DNA from: Acridotheres tristis
Lineage: Eukaryota > Chordata > Aves > Passeriformes > Sturnidae
Direction: 5' to 3'
DNA: 64,000 nucleotides
Assembly: GCA_037013685.1 (NCBI GenBank)
Contig: CM072906.1
Span: 4,315,001 to 4,379,000 of the forward strand
Each line of letters begins with the position of its first letter. The first letter of the stretch is position 1. Below the pieces are notes generated by a model. The model saw only the letters and a list, made by a program, of their open reading frames with translations, was not told the DNA's origin and made no database searches. The position numbers and the translations under genes are program-made. This document shows positions 47,030-59,999 of this stretch, in pieces.

Positions 47030-47115
47030 CTCCGGGGTAATCCCAGCGCTGCTAATGCAGCTGCAGCTGCAGCCGTCCCCTCCTGCCCCTCCCGGCTCAC
47101 TCACACTCGCGCTTT
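47030..47115. other. GC-rich patch with E-box-like CAGCTG repeats and CpGs
   Basis: Contains CCAGCGCTGC, two overlapping CAGCTG sites in GCAGCTGCAGCTGCAG, then CCCGGC and CTCGCGC. It stands out against AT-rich flanks. Candidate regulatory element. Confidence 0.35.
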
Positions 47116-47608
47116 TGCTTTTGTTTTCTTATTGATGGGGGACATTTTCAAAAGACTCAGGTGAAAGCACTTAATAGCTGAACCCCATTGATTTTCTGTA
47201 AAAATAGCACATCTGGGTGCTTCTGACAAACATCTGAATAGACTCTGGAAACTGGAGCCTAACAGGATAAAGCCAAAGGAGCACAGAGGGAAACCAGGCA
47301 TGGAAAGCTCAGTGTTAGGGCCGGCTAACAAGGATGGTGGCAGGGACAGAGGGGACACTTGCAGGCTCCTGGCCACTTGTGCATCAGCAGAGGATGAGCT
47401 GTCCCTCCTGCTGCCCAGCTCCCAGGTAAATGCACACCTGGGAACCCCCACAGCCCTTCTTCAGCCTCCAAACCCACATGGGCACAGGGTGCCTTCTGCA
47501 CATCTCCATGCATGATATTTTCTGTGCCCTGCAAGTGACAGCAGAAACTCCTCAGAGCCAGAATTCCTCCAGGAAAACCACAGATTCAAAGCTTTTGGGG
47601 ACTGCCAT

Positions 47609-47640
47609 AATTAATTTTTTTTTTTTTTTTTTGCCTGCAG
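47609..47640. repeat. Poly-T run ending in TTTGCCTGCAG
   Basis: A T run followed by an acceptor-like sequence. No partner donor or protein content supports an exon. Confidence 0.8.
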
Positions 47641-49293
47641 AACACCTTTTCCCAGCAGAAGAGCAATCCTCTCTGCATTCCTTCCCGGCCCCTCCTTTCC
47701 CCTCTGGCTTCCAGAAATGCAAAGTTCCTGCACTGAGATCCTGTCGCCCCTCAGGGTCTGAGCCAGCCTTGCCCTGGTGCAGAGGACTGGGAGAATCACC
47801 ACTCAGGGAATTCCACCAGCCCAAGAATTCCTGGGGTTCCCCTCCAAGCTGCCAGTCAGGAGCCCCAGTGCCCCTGCCAGCCCTGCACAGCTGCCATGGG
47901 ATGCCCAGAGTCACCAGGAGGGTGGCACAGCAAAGGCTTGGGAAAAGAAGGGTTAAGGACACGCGGGAATATCCGTGACTTGTGCCAAGGGTAACCCTGC
48001 TCTGCCCACAGAGCTCAGCTCAGGGGAGGAACTTTGCATTAACCTGCTTTTGAGGACTCCAGTCAGGTAGGCTGCAGATCCTTCCCCGGGGGCGGGTGGA
48101 GCCCGACTTCTCCAACAAAAACAAATTGGAAGGAAAATTTCCAAGGAAACATGAAAGGTTGTGAAAAGTGTTGGTTTGTGTGGAAAAGTTTTGTCCTATT
48201 TTTCCTGAAAAACCAAATGCCTAAAAACAAAAGTGTTTTTTGGCCAAACCCCTGAGTTTTTCAGTATTTGAATTTCTGAGCCATAAAAGAAACACTCTTC
48301 TTGGGAACGGCAGATCAAAAAAATCCCCCTAAAATTAATTTCCTTTTAGTTTGCATTTAAATTGTCTGCTTTATTATGGCACTAATTCTAGCTTTTTTCT
48401 TTCTTTTTTTTTTTTAAAGAAACAAACTCTTCAGCATTGCTCTTATACCAAGATTCAGAAGATCTCTGTGTTGTGGATACAGCCTTTCATCAAGGAGACT
48501 AAAATTTTCCACAAAGTTTCAATGCTGGGGAGCCATTTAAGGCTTTGACTCACGTAGCCAAATTGGCCAGGAATTAGTTTGTAAAGAAAACATCAGGGAT
48601 TTAACCATATGCACATCCCAAATCACGCCTCTACAATCTAATCAAGTGGGTTTCTTTCTGTAAATGCCAATAGAATATTTGGTAGATATTAAAAGATGCT
48701 AATAAGATGTACAAGATGAAATGAGATTCCTGCCACGGACACTGTGTGCCCCTCCTTTGCACCTTCCAGGTTTCAGCAGCACAGTACAACAAGGTGCATG
48801 GGGTGTATTGAAATTAGTTTGAAAACTGGTGGGGTGTCTGAGTGATTTCCTTGTTTGGTGGCACCTTCCCTCTGGTGCCTGCTAAATCATCCTTGCCAAA
48901 CATTATTTACCCCTGGAGCTAACGAAAATGCTTTGAAGAGCAAGTCTCAGCGTACCAAGTGTTAAATATTTCACATGTGCAGGGGTAGCCTTCACATTAA
49001 AAGATGTCTTCTTTACCTTGGAGTAATTAACACATTTGAACCATCCTGAGGTTAAAGGGAAAAAAAAAATAAAGTATAAAACCAAAACAAAACAGAAAAA
49101 AACCCTCAACCCCAGGTAAAGACCAGACACCTGAAGTTCACCATGCAGTACATCCAGCAGTGCTGATAACCCCAGGAGACCATGGGATGGATTTGAGGGG
49201 TGCCCCTGACAGGGAGAACCCAACATCTGTCTGGGCTTCCCTTTATTGCAGAGAAGCTTTGCTGAACTCAGAAATGGCCACTCTGACGTAAAG

Positions 49294-49317
49294 AAAATAA
49301 ATAAATAAATAAATAAA
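49294..49317. repeat. (AAAT)n microsatellite
   Basis: About six AAAT units. Confidence 0.95.
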
Positions 49318-51026
49318 CCTTAAAAAGAGTAGTCTGCATCCCCTACATAAAACCAGCAAGAGACAGCCCGAAAGGGCCAGCCAGGGGAGGTGGGGCTGGC
49401 TACCAGGGGATACAACACAGCAACCTCTCCATCAGCTCTTTTCAAGTGGCACACCAATAAAAACAGCTCTTGCCAAAGCATCTCCCATGCTCACTCCTGC
49501 CTGGCTCTGCCAGCAGCACACTTCCTGCTCCTCAGGAGCCTTCAGCCCCAAGAAAGGAGCACATTTTTTAGAGAGTCCCCAGCTAAAACACCAACAGTGT
49601 GTTCTGGCTCCATTTCAGATCAACTTCCTTTCCACTTCTCACCCCTTGGAAACTGTAAGTTGTGGTTCGTGTGCAGACACTGCTGTATTTCCATTATTAT
49701 TAAATACTTATTCCTGCCTCTCCTTGGGGTGGTACAGGAATTATTGCAAGTACAGATCCCCAAAACATCCACACAATCCTGCAAGAGCCTTTCCTAGGGC
49801 TGCATGGGAGAGCAGAGGGCTGGGGATGGTAGAAATTACCCAGAATTACAGACAGAGCCTTGGGCTTTTGTGTAGAACAATTTTGCACCAGTGCAGCATT
49901 TTCCATCATGGCCAAGATGGAAATCAGAGAACCAAATAAATCATGGAGGCCTTGTCCTTACAGCCTTGGGACAGGACTCCCACCAGGTGGATGAGGATCT
50001 CCTGGGGTTTCCTGAGCAGCTCTGGAGCTTGGGGTGAGCAGCACCACTGCCTGTGCTGCTGAGCCCAGCAGGATTCCTGGAAACTGTCCCATGGACTGGT
50101 GCTGGCACTGGTGTTCTGCCATTTCATCAGCCAGGTGGCACTGAGTCTGTGTCCCTGACAGCTCATCAGTGAGGAGGAATATAATAACCACAATGTGGAG
50201 TTTTACAGGTGATGGGCCTTTAACCCAAGCACCTCAAATCCCTTTTCAGATGCTCATTATGCCACAAATTCCACACGAGTGGAGATGGTCACAAATATCC
50301 AGATCAGCACAGCACTGTAAACTCATCTCTATTCTCATTGTATAGACAGGATCTAAGATGTCACGGGCAGGTTAAGTGTCCTGGTTTGATTCCCAGGGAT
50401 AATAAGGGTAGGCTGAAAGTAGGTCCTCAATATGGAAAGGCTAAGCCAGGATGGGTTCTCCAAAAAGCCTTCCAGAAAACCCAGCTGGAAATACCACAAT
50501 GAAAGCTACAGTGTGCTGAAAATAAAAACACACCTGATGCCAGGCCTGAAGGTCACCCTTTTTAAATCCTGAAAAGCCAATGACAGACTCCAGTACAAAA
50601 CCAGGAATGTGGAGTGCCTTGGTGAAAGCCAGCCCCACCAAACCTCAGCAGGGCCACGGTCTCACCTTCTTTCAGTTCCCTGGCCACAAAAGTATCCTGT
50701 AACTTCAGAAGTGGAATGAAATTCAGGTGCCTAAACTCCCCCTGCTCTCTCATCCATCCCTACACTCAAATGTCACACATGGATTCAGGGTCAGCCTCAG
50801 CACACGGAGGCAGAGCTTCACCCTCCAAATCTTTCATGGAGCTTTTTCCAGCAACTCCGTCAAAGAGCTCAGATAAGGAATTATTTCCCCGAGCTCCCAA
50901 TTCAGTATCACCGTGCCTGAGCAAGCTGCTCAACTCAACAATTCTTGTTTCAGAGTTACAGAGGCCAAGCCTAGCTAATCTTTCTTTAACATTCATCCCC
51001 CAAATCCCTGAATCACTTTGTTTGCC

Positions 51027-51070
51027 CCGCGCTGCCCCTTCCGCGCGCTCCAACGTGCGCCGCGCTCCCG
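51027..51070. promoter_or_regulatory. Isolated short CpG cluster
   Basis: I count ten CpG dinucleotides in about 44 bases (CCCCGCGC, CCGCGCGC, ACGTGCGCCGCGC, CCCG), while hundreds of bases on either side have almost none. Such density implies protection from methylation, as at a small promoter or enhancer. No open frame or gene start in context is visible. Confidence 0.45.
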
Positions 51071-52044
51071 TAATGAGGGAGCTAAACCCTCACACAATGG
51101 CCTACGTGTTTTATTTCATGTTCCCCACTGATTAATGCTGAATGCTTCCATACAGAACATCCACACGCTTTGCACTTAATGCTTCAATATCTATAACTAT
51201 ATCTATATATACATATATACTGCAATAACCTCGCTGCTTTACTTTACAGCTGCCAATTTGTGCAGATGGTCGCAGAGTATTAGTCACCCCAACATTCCCC
51301 TCCTCCTCCTCCTCCCAACTGCCTTGTTCTCAGTCAGCGTTTCACATGGCATTTCCTTTCAAGGTATCCATGGCTATTTTTGGCCTGAGAGTTCCTGGTA
51401 TATGAAAGGCAATGAGCCACATCCTCGGCTGGTGTAAATGTGCACAGCCCTAATTCGGTCAGTGGAGCTGGGCCAATTCACAGGAGTGGAAACAGTCCCA
51501 TAAATCTGTTATCAGACCAATACATTAAGGCAGCTTGTTTAAACTACTTCTGCCCTGGTTGTATTTATTTACAGATAACCCACAGCAGGTAAGGCTGGTG
51601 GTTCTGCACCACAACAGGGACTGACTGGGAATAAGGACAGACACCCAGACAATCAAGCACTGCTCTGGTGTTACTGAAAAACCTCCTCTCTTTGGTCTCC
51701 TTTTGCCTCAACAGCAATTTGTTTCAAGCCCCAAAATGAGTGAAGACCATTTTAATGGAAAAGGGAAACAAAAGTGTAGCTAAAAGTGAACCTTGCTACA
51801 CCTCCCCATCCTGAACTGTTTCCTGGTTACGACATCCTCTATTTTCTGTCCAAAAGCCAATTTTTACCAGTCTCTAGGCTGGCCTTTCAGAGCAGCCTGT
51901 TTCATACAGAGTCTTCCCAAACTCATGGTAAACCAGCTCAGCAGCAGCTCCATGAACCGTGCCTACAGCCTGGAGACACTGGAGAGGAGCAGGGCACAAG
52001 GGAAAAACCCCAACCCATTAGACTCTTGCCTGAGTTCCTTAATG

Positions 52045-52215
52045 CTTTGAGGTGAATGATTTAGGCTGTAAGAAAAAGCCTCCTGACAACAAGATCTATT
52101 AGTGTATGGAATAATCTTCCAAGGGAAGTGATGGAAACATTGCTGCTTGGCACACAGCTAGTGTTTGTCCAGACTAGTTTTTAAATATACAATCCTGAAT
52201 TGGCAGAGGAAAAGT
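52045..52215 (+). mobile_element. Ancient CR1/L3-type LINE 3'-end fragment
   Basis: GATTTAGGCT...GTAAGAAAAAGCC...CCTGACAAC and GGAATAATCTTCCAAGGGAA...TGATGGAAAC follow the order of blocks near the 3' end of old amniote CR1/L3 elements (recalled form GATTTAGGCTTGATGTAAGG...TGGAATGGGCTGCC). The following GTCCAGACTAGT also fits. Diverged, no coding part. Confidence 0.6.
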
Positions 52216-55200
52216 CTAGTCGAGGTAGTTGCTCTTATCTATCTCCATATTCCAGGATAAATCAGGTCATCTCCTTTGTTCTAGTCTAAAAATTGAGGAA
52301 TGCACTTAAAACAATTCATGCAGTTTTAATCAGCTATGATCTCCCTTTTATGATCCACATGGGTTGTATCTTATTAAATTAGATATATCTAGCTGTTTCT
52401 TTTTAATCATCAAATTTTTCTAATGTAAGGCAGCAGCACTGTCTAGCACAGCTGGCACAGCCAGGGCTGTGAACACCTTCGGGCCTCTCCCTGGCTATGC
52501 CCCAGGCTCCCAGGTAAGTAAATAAACCTCTACTTAAAAATAAAATCGAATCACTCCCTAATTTGTTTTTTGTCACTCAGAGAGCCTGGGACTAACTTTG
52601 AAAGGTCATGAGTGTTCATGGCTCTGGATAAAGTCTTTAGCTGAGGGGAGCTGGGGTAAATTTCTGAAAGAGAAGGACTCAAAGGCATGGAGATAGCACA
52701 GCATTTTTGCAGTAAAAAAACATGGAAAAAAGATCCATACTGCAGGCTGAATAAAGACAGAGAAGCACTGCATCCTGAGAGTGGGGATTTCAGCCACAGT
52801 GTTCTTTTGAAAGGTTAAATAATAGTTATAATGTTCAAAACTGGGAAGGAAGGTGAGTCCTGCAGGGAGTTTTGCTTTGAGAAAGATTGGTAGCTGCCCA
52901 TACTGGGGGAAAAAAAAAAAATAAAAGATAAAAAGGAACCCAGTGCTCCCAGTCCTGCAGCCCTCCCTCCTGTCACACACAGGATGTCAGGGATGACCAG
53001 AGCCCCTTCTGTGCTGCTCCTGCATCACCCAGCTGGGAAATGGCAAATTGCTGCCCTCTGCCTTGCCGAGGGCTTTGTGTGTGATCCCAGGCATGACACA
53101 AGAGCACACAACCCCGTGAATTCCAAAGGACTTGTGGATATGATTCCCTTTCTTTTGTACAGGCCCTGATCCTGAACATGGCCCCTCAAGGGATGGATTT
53201 GTAGCCACCACCCTCCAGTGCAAAGAAACCTCAATATCACAGGTCACCAGCTTAAAGTATCTGCCCTCAAGAGAGAAAACCTCAGGTAGGAGGTTCTACG
53301 AGATTCTGCCCATTTCTTATAATATTTGAAAACCTTGAATTCACTGGAAAAAACGTTTTTAGTGGCACAAAAGTTTTTGAGAAACAATAAATATACATTG
53401 GGATAAATGCAAAAAATGATAAATAAGATACTGAGCAGCCATTCCAGCAACCATAAATTTAGCTGCAGTTTCTTTCCAAGGTCTCTATATCCGATCTTAT
53501 CTCCTGTAGGAGACTGGTTTTCTTTCTCTCTACTCCCAAACACCCATCTATTGTTTTGAAAATGAAAAGCCTGACAGCAGAACAGGACGTCTTTAGAAGA
53601 ACATGTCTGATATGAGAAAGTCACAGTAACTCTGGTATTGCTTAAGATTCCAACCACTGTTACTCAGTTCAGAGTCTGTGCCATTACTCAGTGTCAAATT
53701 TGGTCAAATTGTGATTAAAGAGTGTGCAATGGGTCAGAATACAGGCAAGATGCAATGGATTTAATAGAGGGCACGGTCATATTTGGGGGCACTGAACAGT
53801 TTCTTGAGCAGGAATGCAGAATTGAAAATAATGCATGTTTCCTTGAGTGCTTATTTTGTAATTTTGGTAGGGGTTTGTGGCTTATTCTAAACAAGATGGC
53901 AAGGGGAATTAATGAAACATATCAAAGCAGATGAAAGTATTTTGGTTATTATCAACTGTACTCTGTAGCTGCTTTTTGTGCAAAATAACTGAATTCCTAT
54001 CTTGATATTCAAAGGAACAAATGTGTAACTCTCCACAGCGAGGAGGTGCTCACTCACTGGTGTCTGCAAGCAGTCTGCTCTTATTTTTGTGTCTGGAGCA
54101 GCACTGCATTTAGTGAAGGAGTTCTAGCCCTAAAGGTACACATATGGATCTTTGAGTTCTCTGGAAAGCCAAAGCTATTGGGGCTTCCTGAGCTCTTTGT
54201 TATCGCTTTGCAGCATCTGGCTCGTGGTCAGCTGTTTCATGTTACTGACTTCTACATTTGTTTCTGAAGAAATTAGCACAGCTTCCTTCAAATGCTACAT
54301 TCTGCAGTGGTTTTGGTTTTGATTGGAACATCTCGTTGTTCATCTTGAAATCAAAGTCATTTATGGAAGCTGCAGAATTTTAATGTTCCTCAGACTCAAA
54401 AGCATTTGTTTAACCACCACCAGACAAGGAGATGAATAAGAGAGACTGTCTGCTCTTGATTTAGCGGGACCAGATTTTTAGAAGAGCTCAGCAACCAGCG
54501 TCTGTCTTCAACACACTTAAAACTCCTTTGGACAGCCTGGGTATTTACTAGTGCTTAAATGAGAATGACTCTCATTAAAACCATGACCTTAGTGAACTGG
54601 CCAGGTAATACACACTGTATATTTCTGTATTTCCATCTGAAGGAGGAGATTCATTCATAACATCAACCTGCAATTTAAAAGCAGCTTTTGAGTCTCATTA
54701 TTTCTGCACTGGTTTTATTGTTCACCCAGAAGGGCCATCTGCACCACTGCTGAGCTGTGAGCTGTGTTCAGCAATTGCTGCCTCCTACAAAATGATATGC
54801 AGGACAAAAACAAAGAGGCAGGATCTTCTTAGGTAACTTTTGTTTAAGCCCTACACAGAGAGCAGAATAGATTAAAGCAGTGGGAAAATAAGAGATCAAG
54901 TCCTGTGATGTGGCATAGGGTGCTCCTTCCAGCCAGCCGCACTTCATTTCTCTGCACTGCTGCTTCCAAGTGGTTTTCTAGGATACCCCTGAGCAGAACT
55001 CATTGTAATAACTGGAGGAAATAAATTAATGGAGGATTACCGCAAGGTTCATCTCAGAGAAGTTTTGATAAACAACACTTCCAGGCTGAGATATTCAGCA
55101 CAGCCTGAGGAATGTGGACTTTCCCACTCCCTCAAAACCCAGCGGGTGTTGGTGCCTCTGACTCAAGCTGGGAAGTGGCTGCCACAGCCACCAAAATCAG

Positions 55201-57018
55201 TCCTGCACTTCAGGTGCAGTCAGAGATCAAGAAGTGCCCTGAGACTGAACATTTCTGACAAGGCAAGAGGTGAAAGAAAAAGCATCTGACCCACCCAGCT
55301 GGCAGTGGTGCCAGGCTCAGGCTCAGCAAACTCCGAGGGGAGTTGCAACCTCTGCACTCCAGAAAATTGTGCAGTCTTCCCATGGAGGAGACAGAAAAAG
55401 GGACCACAGGGGAGTCACAGCCCAAATGCCACCCTAGATACAGAGAGATGGCCCACACATGTGCAAGCCAGAACAAAAGCTTATAAAAATCTGGGCAAAT
55501 TAAATATTATCATATTGCTTCTGTCTGGATTCTCACCAGGCAGAGTCCCCCCTTGGCAAAGAGATAGCTCATCCCTGAGCATTACATTATTTAAGTCTTT
55601 TCCAGATCAAGATCCAGGCAGACCTTAATTGGTGCTGGTCTTTAGGCTGGTTGTCTGTATGGACAAAATGTTTCCCACTTGAAATTATTTTGAAACCACC
55701 ATGACACCTCTTCAGCCACAGGTACACCTGGTACTTCTGTATTTAAAAAAAGCAACACACCCTCCCCCCGGCACTCTAAACCCAGGTTCTACCTCATTTG
55801 TACCCATAGGATTCTGGTGAAGTCATCATGATTGCACGGGATAAACGAAGGTTGACGTTGGCCTGTTTAAATTAGGATTTTTTTAAACCTGTATATTCTT
55901 CCCATTGCTAAATCTTTTACAGAGGCTACTAAGGCAGAGAGCTGCTGAGCTAATCCTCTTTGACTCCCTGCCATCCTGGCAGGTACAGCAAAGCCTAAGG
56001 TAAAGTGAAGCATCAAAAGGAAAATTAATGTCTTCTAACAGCAATTAGAGGAAATTATTTAGATATAAATCTTGTTTTATATCTTCTCATACTTGTTTTT
56101 CAATCTTTCCCCTTTGATTTTTTTTTTCCTTTCAGGCTTTTCAGAAAGAAACATTTAAAATCCATCCTGTAAACCAGTGGCATAATTAGCTGCATGTTAC
56201 ACCTGGTATTTTACTCTTCTAGAGAGTAATTCCTTTGAGCTTTCTTTTTTACTAAGCCCCGAGGTCTCCTGAAACTGAATCTACTTGTTCTCTCATCTGC
56301 TGGCTGACAGGAACCAAAACCCAGGCAGGGATTTTAGGGTGCCCTCCTGCCACCCCTTCTGCAGCCCCCAGCCATGGGGTGACCAGAGGTGCCAGCTGTG
56401 CCCAGGCCTCCCAGGACAGGGAAATTCACCTCCTGCTTGCCAGCACTCGGCCTGTGCCATGGAGCAGAGCATGTAACCTAATTGTGCTCTGATAACATCA
56501 AACAAAGTCTCTCTGATCCAGCTCCTGGCACGCAGCCACCCTATCTGGGGTCTGATCTGACAAGGCTGCCGATTGATCAAATCATTATCTGCTGCTGTAG
56601 GTGTAGCGTCCAACACCAGCCAAATTCCTCCAGTTGCTGCTTCTCTTTTCCAGGGAGGATACAGGGCTGGGGCTGGCCCCTTCCCCGTGGTGCTCACCCA
56701 GGGCAGGCTCTGCTTTCTGCTCCTCCAAAAGCCTTGCTGTGCCCACAGCTACCACAGAAAACTGCAAAGGCAACAGACAAGAACAGATCTCTCTTCTCAG
56801 CACCGAAATCTGCATTTCCAGAGACTGCCCAGCACAGCCAAACCTGCCGACCCTTCCAGCTTTGTCACATCCTCCAAGCCTGGCTCCTTTGTGCAGAAAA
56901 TGGCACTGAACCTTTTGGGCCCTGCTTCCACTTCCCTGTTACACTCACGGGATAACTCGTTGGTAAAAATCTCTGCTTTTTGCACCTCTGCAAACGTGAT
57001 CTCCACATGAGCCTGTCT

Positions 57019-57060
57019 CTGGAAACGCCTTTCCCTGGAAACGCCTTTCCCTGGAAATGC
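57019..57060. repeat. 16-bp unit CTGGAAACGCCTTTCC, two perfect copies plus a partial third
   Basis: Copies start at 57019 and 57035; the third at 57051 diverges after CTGGAAA. Confidence 0.92.
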
Positions 57061-57411
57061 ATCCCCATTACTGCCCACAAAGGACAAGGCCTCGCTTTTA
57101 CAATTCCCTCATAAAGGGAATTGCTTCTCAAATTCTGCAAACAGTCTGAGAACAAGATTTCCCTCTGAGCATGAGCACACAGTTACTCCTGCTTTGGAGA
57201 AGGCTGCATTGGACATTTGTCCACTTGAGCTACACCAAAGTGACCCGGGCTGGAGGGCTGAAGGTGCCCAGGGCTCACACAAACTGCAGATCCCCCCAGG
57301 CAGCTCCTCATTCTCAGCTTTGCTTTTGTCCCCACCCAAAGAGGGTGAGCAGAGCAAGGCAAGGTTTAAAGTCTCAGGTGGCCCTTCCTCAGGGAATAAA
57401 AGGGGGCAGTC

Positions 57412-57500
57412 ACAGAATCACAGAATGTCCTGAGTTGGAAGGGACCCACTGATGTCTAATTCCAGCCAACCACACTGCAAAACTCTGCAGACACCTCTGG
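57412..57500 (-). mobile_element. CR1 LINE 3' terminal fragment, minus strand
   Basis: CACAGAATCACAGAATG followed by GAGTTGGAAGGGACC is the reverse complement of the hallmark end of avian CR1 elements (CATTCTGTGATTCTGTG). Only the 3' end, under 100 bp, is kept, as usual for 5'-truncated CR1. Confidence 0.85.
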
Positions 57501-57642
57501 GCACTGAGATAATTGATAAAAGATTCGTGTTAATCACAAAAATATTGGGGTTTGTATAAATCAAAATACTAAGGTCTGAAGTGAAGCATGGACACTAGAT
57601 AAAGGAAATTATATGATTAAGTCACTCTGCTTTAAATCACCT

Positions 57643-58078
57643 TGTTATGGATATTATGTTTTCCAGATAAGTTGTATCAGCTACCAGCTTGCAAAACCAG
57701 ACTTCCCGATAGCCCTTCCTGCCTTTGTCTGATCAATGCTGCCTATCTCAAGGACCAGACTTCCAGAACTTTGCTGGTGGTTATCTACAAACACCAGATG
57801 GTTATCTGTGAGACTGACTATCACCGGAGAATTTGTGAATTGGGATAAGGATGTTTATTCGACCACCACTGCTTACCTGGCAAAACTGTGACAGCAAAAA
57901 ACCAAAAATTATTACGGCGAGAACCCAGATTATAAGAAGGGGCTATGGGCCAGGGTTCAGTGGGGCGTGGCGTGGGCAGTGACCCCTCACGTTCCCCAGC
58001 TCTGCTTGTTCTGTCTATATCAAATAAATCAATCTAAATTTTGTTGACTATCCAGACTTTTATTTCTCGTTTATAACA
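57643..58078 (+). mobile_element. Solo LTR of an endogenous retrovirus-like element
   Basis: A 436-bp block starts TGTTAT and ends ATAACA, a 6-bp inverted terminus bounded by TG...CA. Inside are a TATA-like TATAAG at 57931 and AATAAA at 58023, about 50 bases from the 3' border, in the order U3-R-U5. No primer-binding site or coding region follows, so this is a solo LTR. The flanks CACCT and GCACT do not form a clean target-site duplication, which suggests age or slightly wrong borders. Strand is inferred from TATA and AATAAA. Confidence 0.75.
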
Positions 58079-59999
58079 GCACTAAGCTCCTGGTGGAGCC
58101 TTTCCATTTGTGACATATCCCATCTCCTCAGTCCCCAAGGAATGAAGACAACACAGGTGGATGTTTTTCCCAAGAACAAGTATTCTCCTCCTTTTGTAAC
58201 CTTGAGTTACAGAAAGGGCTTGGCAGGGCCAGGAGATGCTGGACCCATTTTAGCACCACTGATTCAGGTCAGCATTTCATCTGGCCACCTCGTGGCACTT
58301 CCCAGAGTCCTATTTCAAAGTAAGCTATCCAAGGTAATTTATGTGGTTTATATGCTTTATTTTATCCATATAAATCATGAAACAAAGTCCATAGGGAACA
58401 GGCACTCTATACTTATCATAATATGTAACTTAGTTCCCCAGAGACTGAGTATGTACAGAACAGCTAATAAATGGCTCAAAAAAACCCCTAGGTCATTAAA
58501 TCTTGTTTTATATCTTCTTGTTTCCATCAAAGTATGCAGGAGTGGAAATTCTCTTTCTAAGACAGGCTCCTACTTTTCAGCCAACTGGGAATAGAGCCAG
58601 CTGAAAAGAGAGAACCCCACATACAGCACTGACAGCTGTGCACAAAATTCATGAGCTCAAGAGACAGACTGCTGCAGAGACAGGTGTCCGAGATCTAAGT
58701 TTAGCTTGGAAGATTAAAACAGTATCTACTAAGAATGCATTTATTCTAATCCTCTCTGTGCTGGAAACTGCACATGCATGGCTGATGTACACATCCTGGA
58801 AACATCCGAGATATGCCCTTCTCGTGTAGGATTTTATCCCATTGTGCTCAGGGATAAAACAGGTTCGTGCTATGACCACGGAAATGCACGAGCCCAGCAG
58901 AGGGATGTTCCTGCTGTCTGAGGAAGGGCTGGAAGCAGTCGGGATCCAGGGGCACAGAGAGGTGGGGTCCAGGCTCTGCCCACCCTGGCAGAGAGCAGCC
59001 CCACCCCAGATGTTCCCAACCCAGCGAGGATGTCTTATGTAAATAAGAGCTGGGAGGCAGATCAGGTGTGGCTCTTGCAAGACAAATGTGCTTGGGAATT
59101 ATGTATGATTCCATGTTTAGCTACCCTGGTACAAATCCAGAGTAATTCTTTTGATCTTAAGGCAGCACTACTCTTAATACAGATTAAATGGAAGAATGTA
59201 CCCACTGTCCTCGCAGGAGCCAAAGGTACAGCAGGACTTGGCTGTGGCACCTCCCCAGGGGAGCTACAGGTTGGAGGGAGGCTCTTCCCTCACTGGCCTG
59301 ACTGAGTGAAGAATCCACTTCCTGCTGACAACCACAGACAGAGCAGAGCAGATTTTGATGCCTTAAGCTCATAGTCCCTAAATTAGAGACAGCCTGGGAA
59401 GGCAGGAGATCCAGCTTTTAGATTCACAAGAAACAAAAGATGAATCACATATTTAGCATCATGTGATACAGTGCAGTTGCATTTATAATTGTCTATCAAT
59501 ACAGGTAGAAATTATCATATGTTAATACAAAGAACTTGATAATTTGGGTGACATCAAAGTCATAAAGTCAACAACAAGACAGGCTTAATAAACCTCACCT
59601 CCTTCACTCAGTAAAACACAGGGCAGGTGCTCACCTTTGGAATGCTACAGAGCAAAATTCCTGGGTTCATGACAAAAGATTTACAGATTTCTTCCCCTCA
59701 GAACATACTGAACCACAATACTGGAATTTTTAGAACTATTATCTCTCCTAGAGAAACAGAAGTAACAGAGGGCATGGTGTTTTAAACGGGCAGACTCTTT
59801 AACAACAAGATTTCTCCTCATCTGTCATTTCCACAGATCCAAGAAAGTTCCCCAGTTTTGTTCAAGGGGGGGGAATGGAATTTCCCGTTCATGAAAATTT
59901 GCAAATACTTGTTTAATTCAGCACTTTCACAAGGAGACAAGATATCATTCCTAAAATCTCATGGCAAAGCTGCTCCTAAGGCTATCACAGAGATTACTG

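Larger units (their letters stand above)
29591..57410. other. Long intergenic region without a supported gene
   Basis: No frame in this interval combines known protein content with proper splice borders or a start and stop in context. It contains simple repeats, CpG clusters, AT-rich conserved-looking blocks and old CR1/L3 fragments, listed separately. In mammals the next gene after COL26A1 is MYL10, but no light-chain exon was recognised on either strand. Confidence 0.65.

Noticed and set aside
47609..47978. Exon following the strong-looking poly-T acceptor at 47640
   Set aside because: The downstream frame has no recognised domain, no good partner donor, and the poly-T run alone explains the acceptor score.
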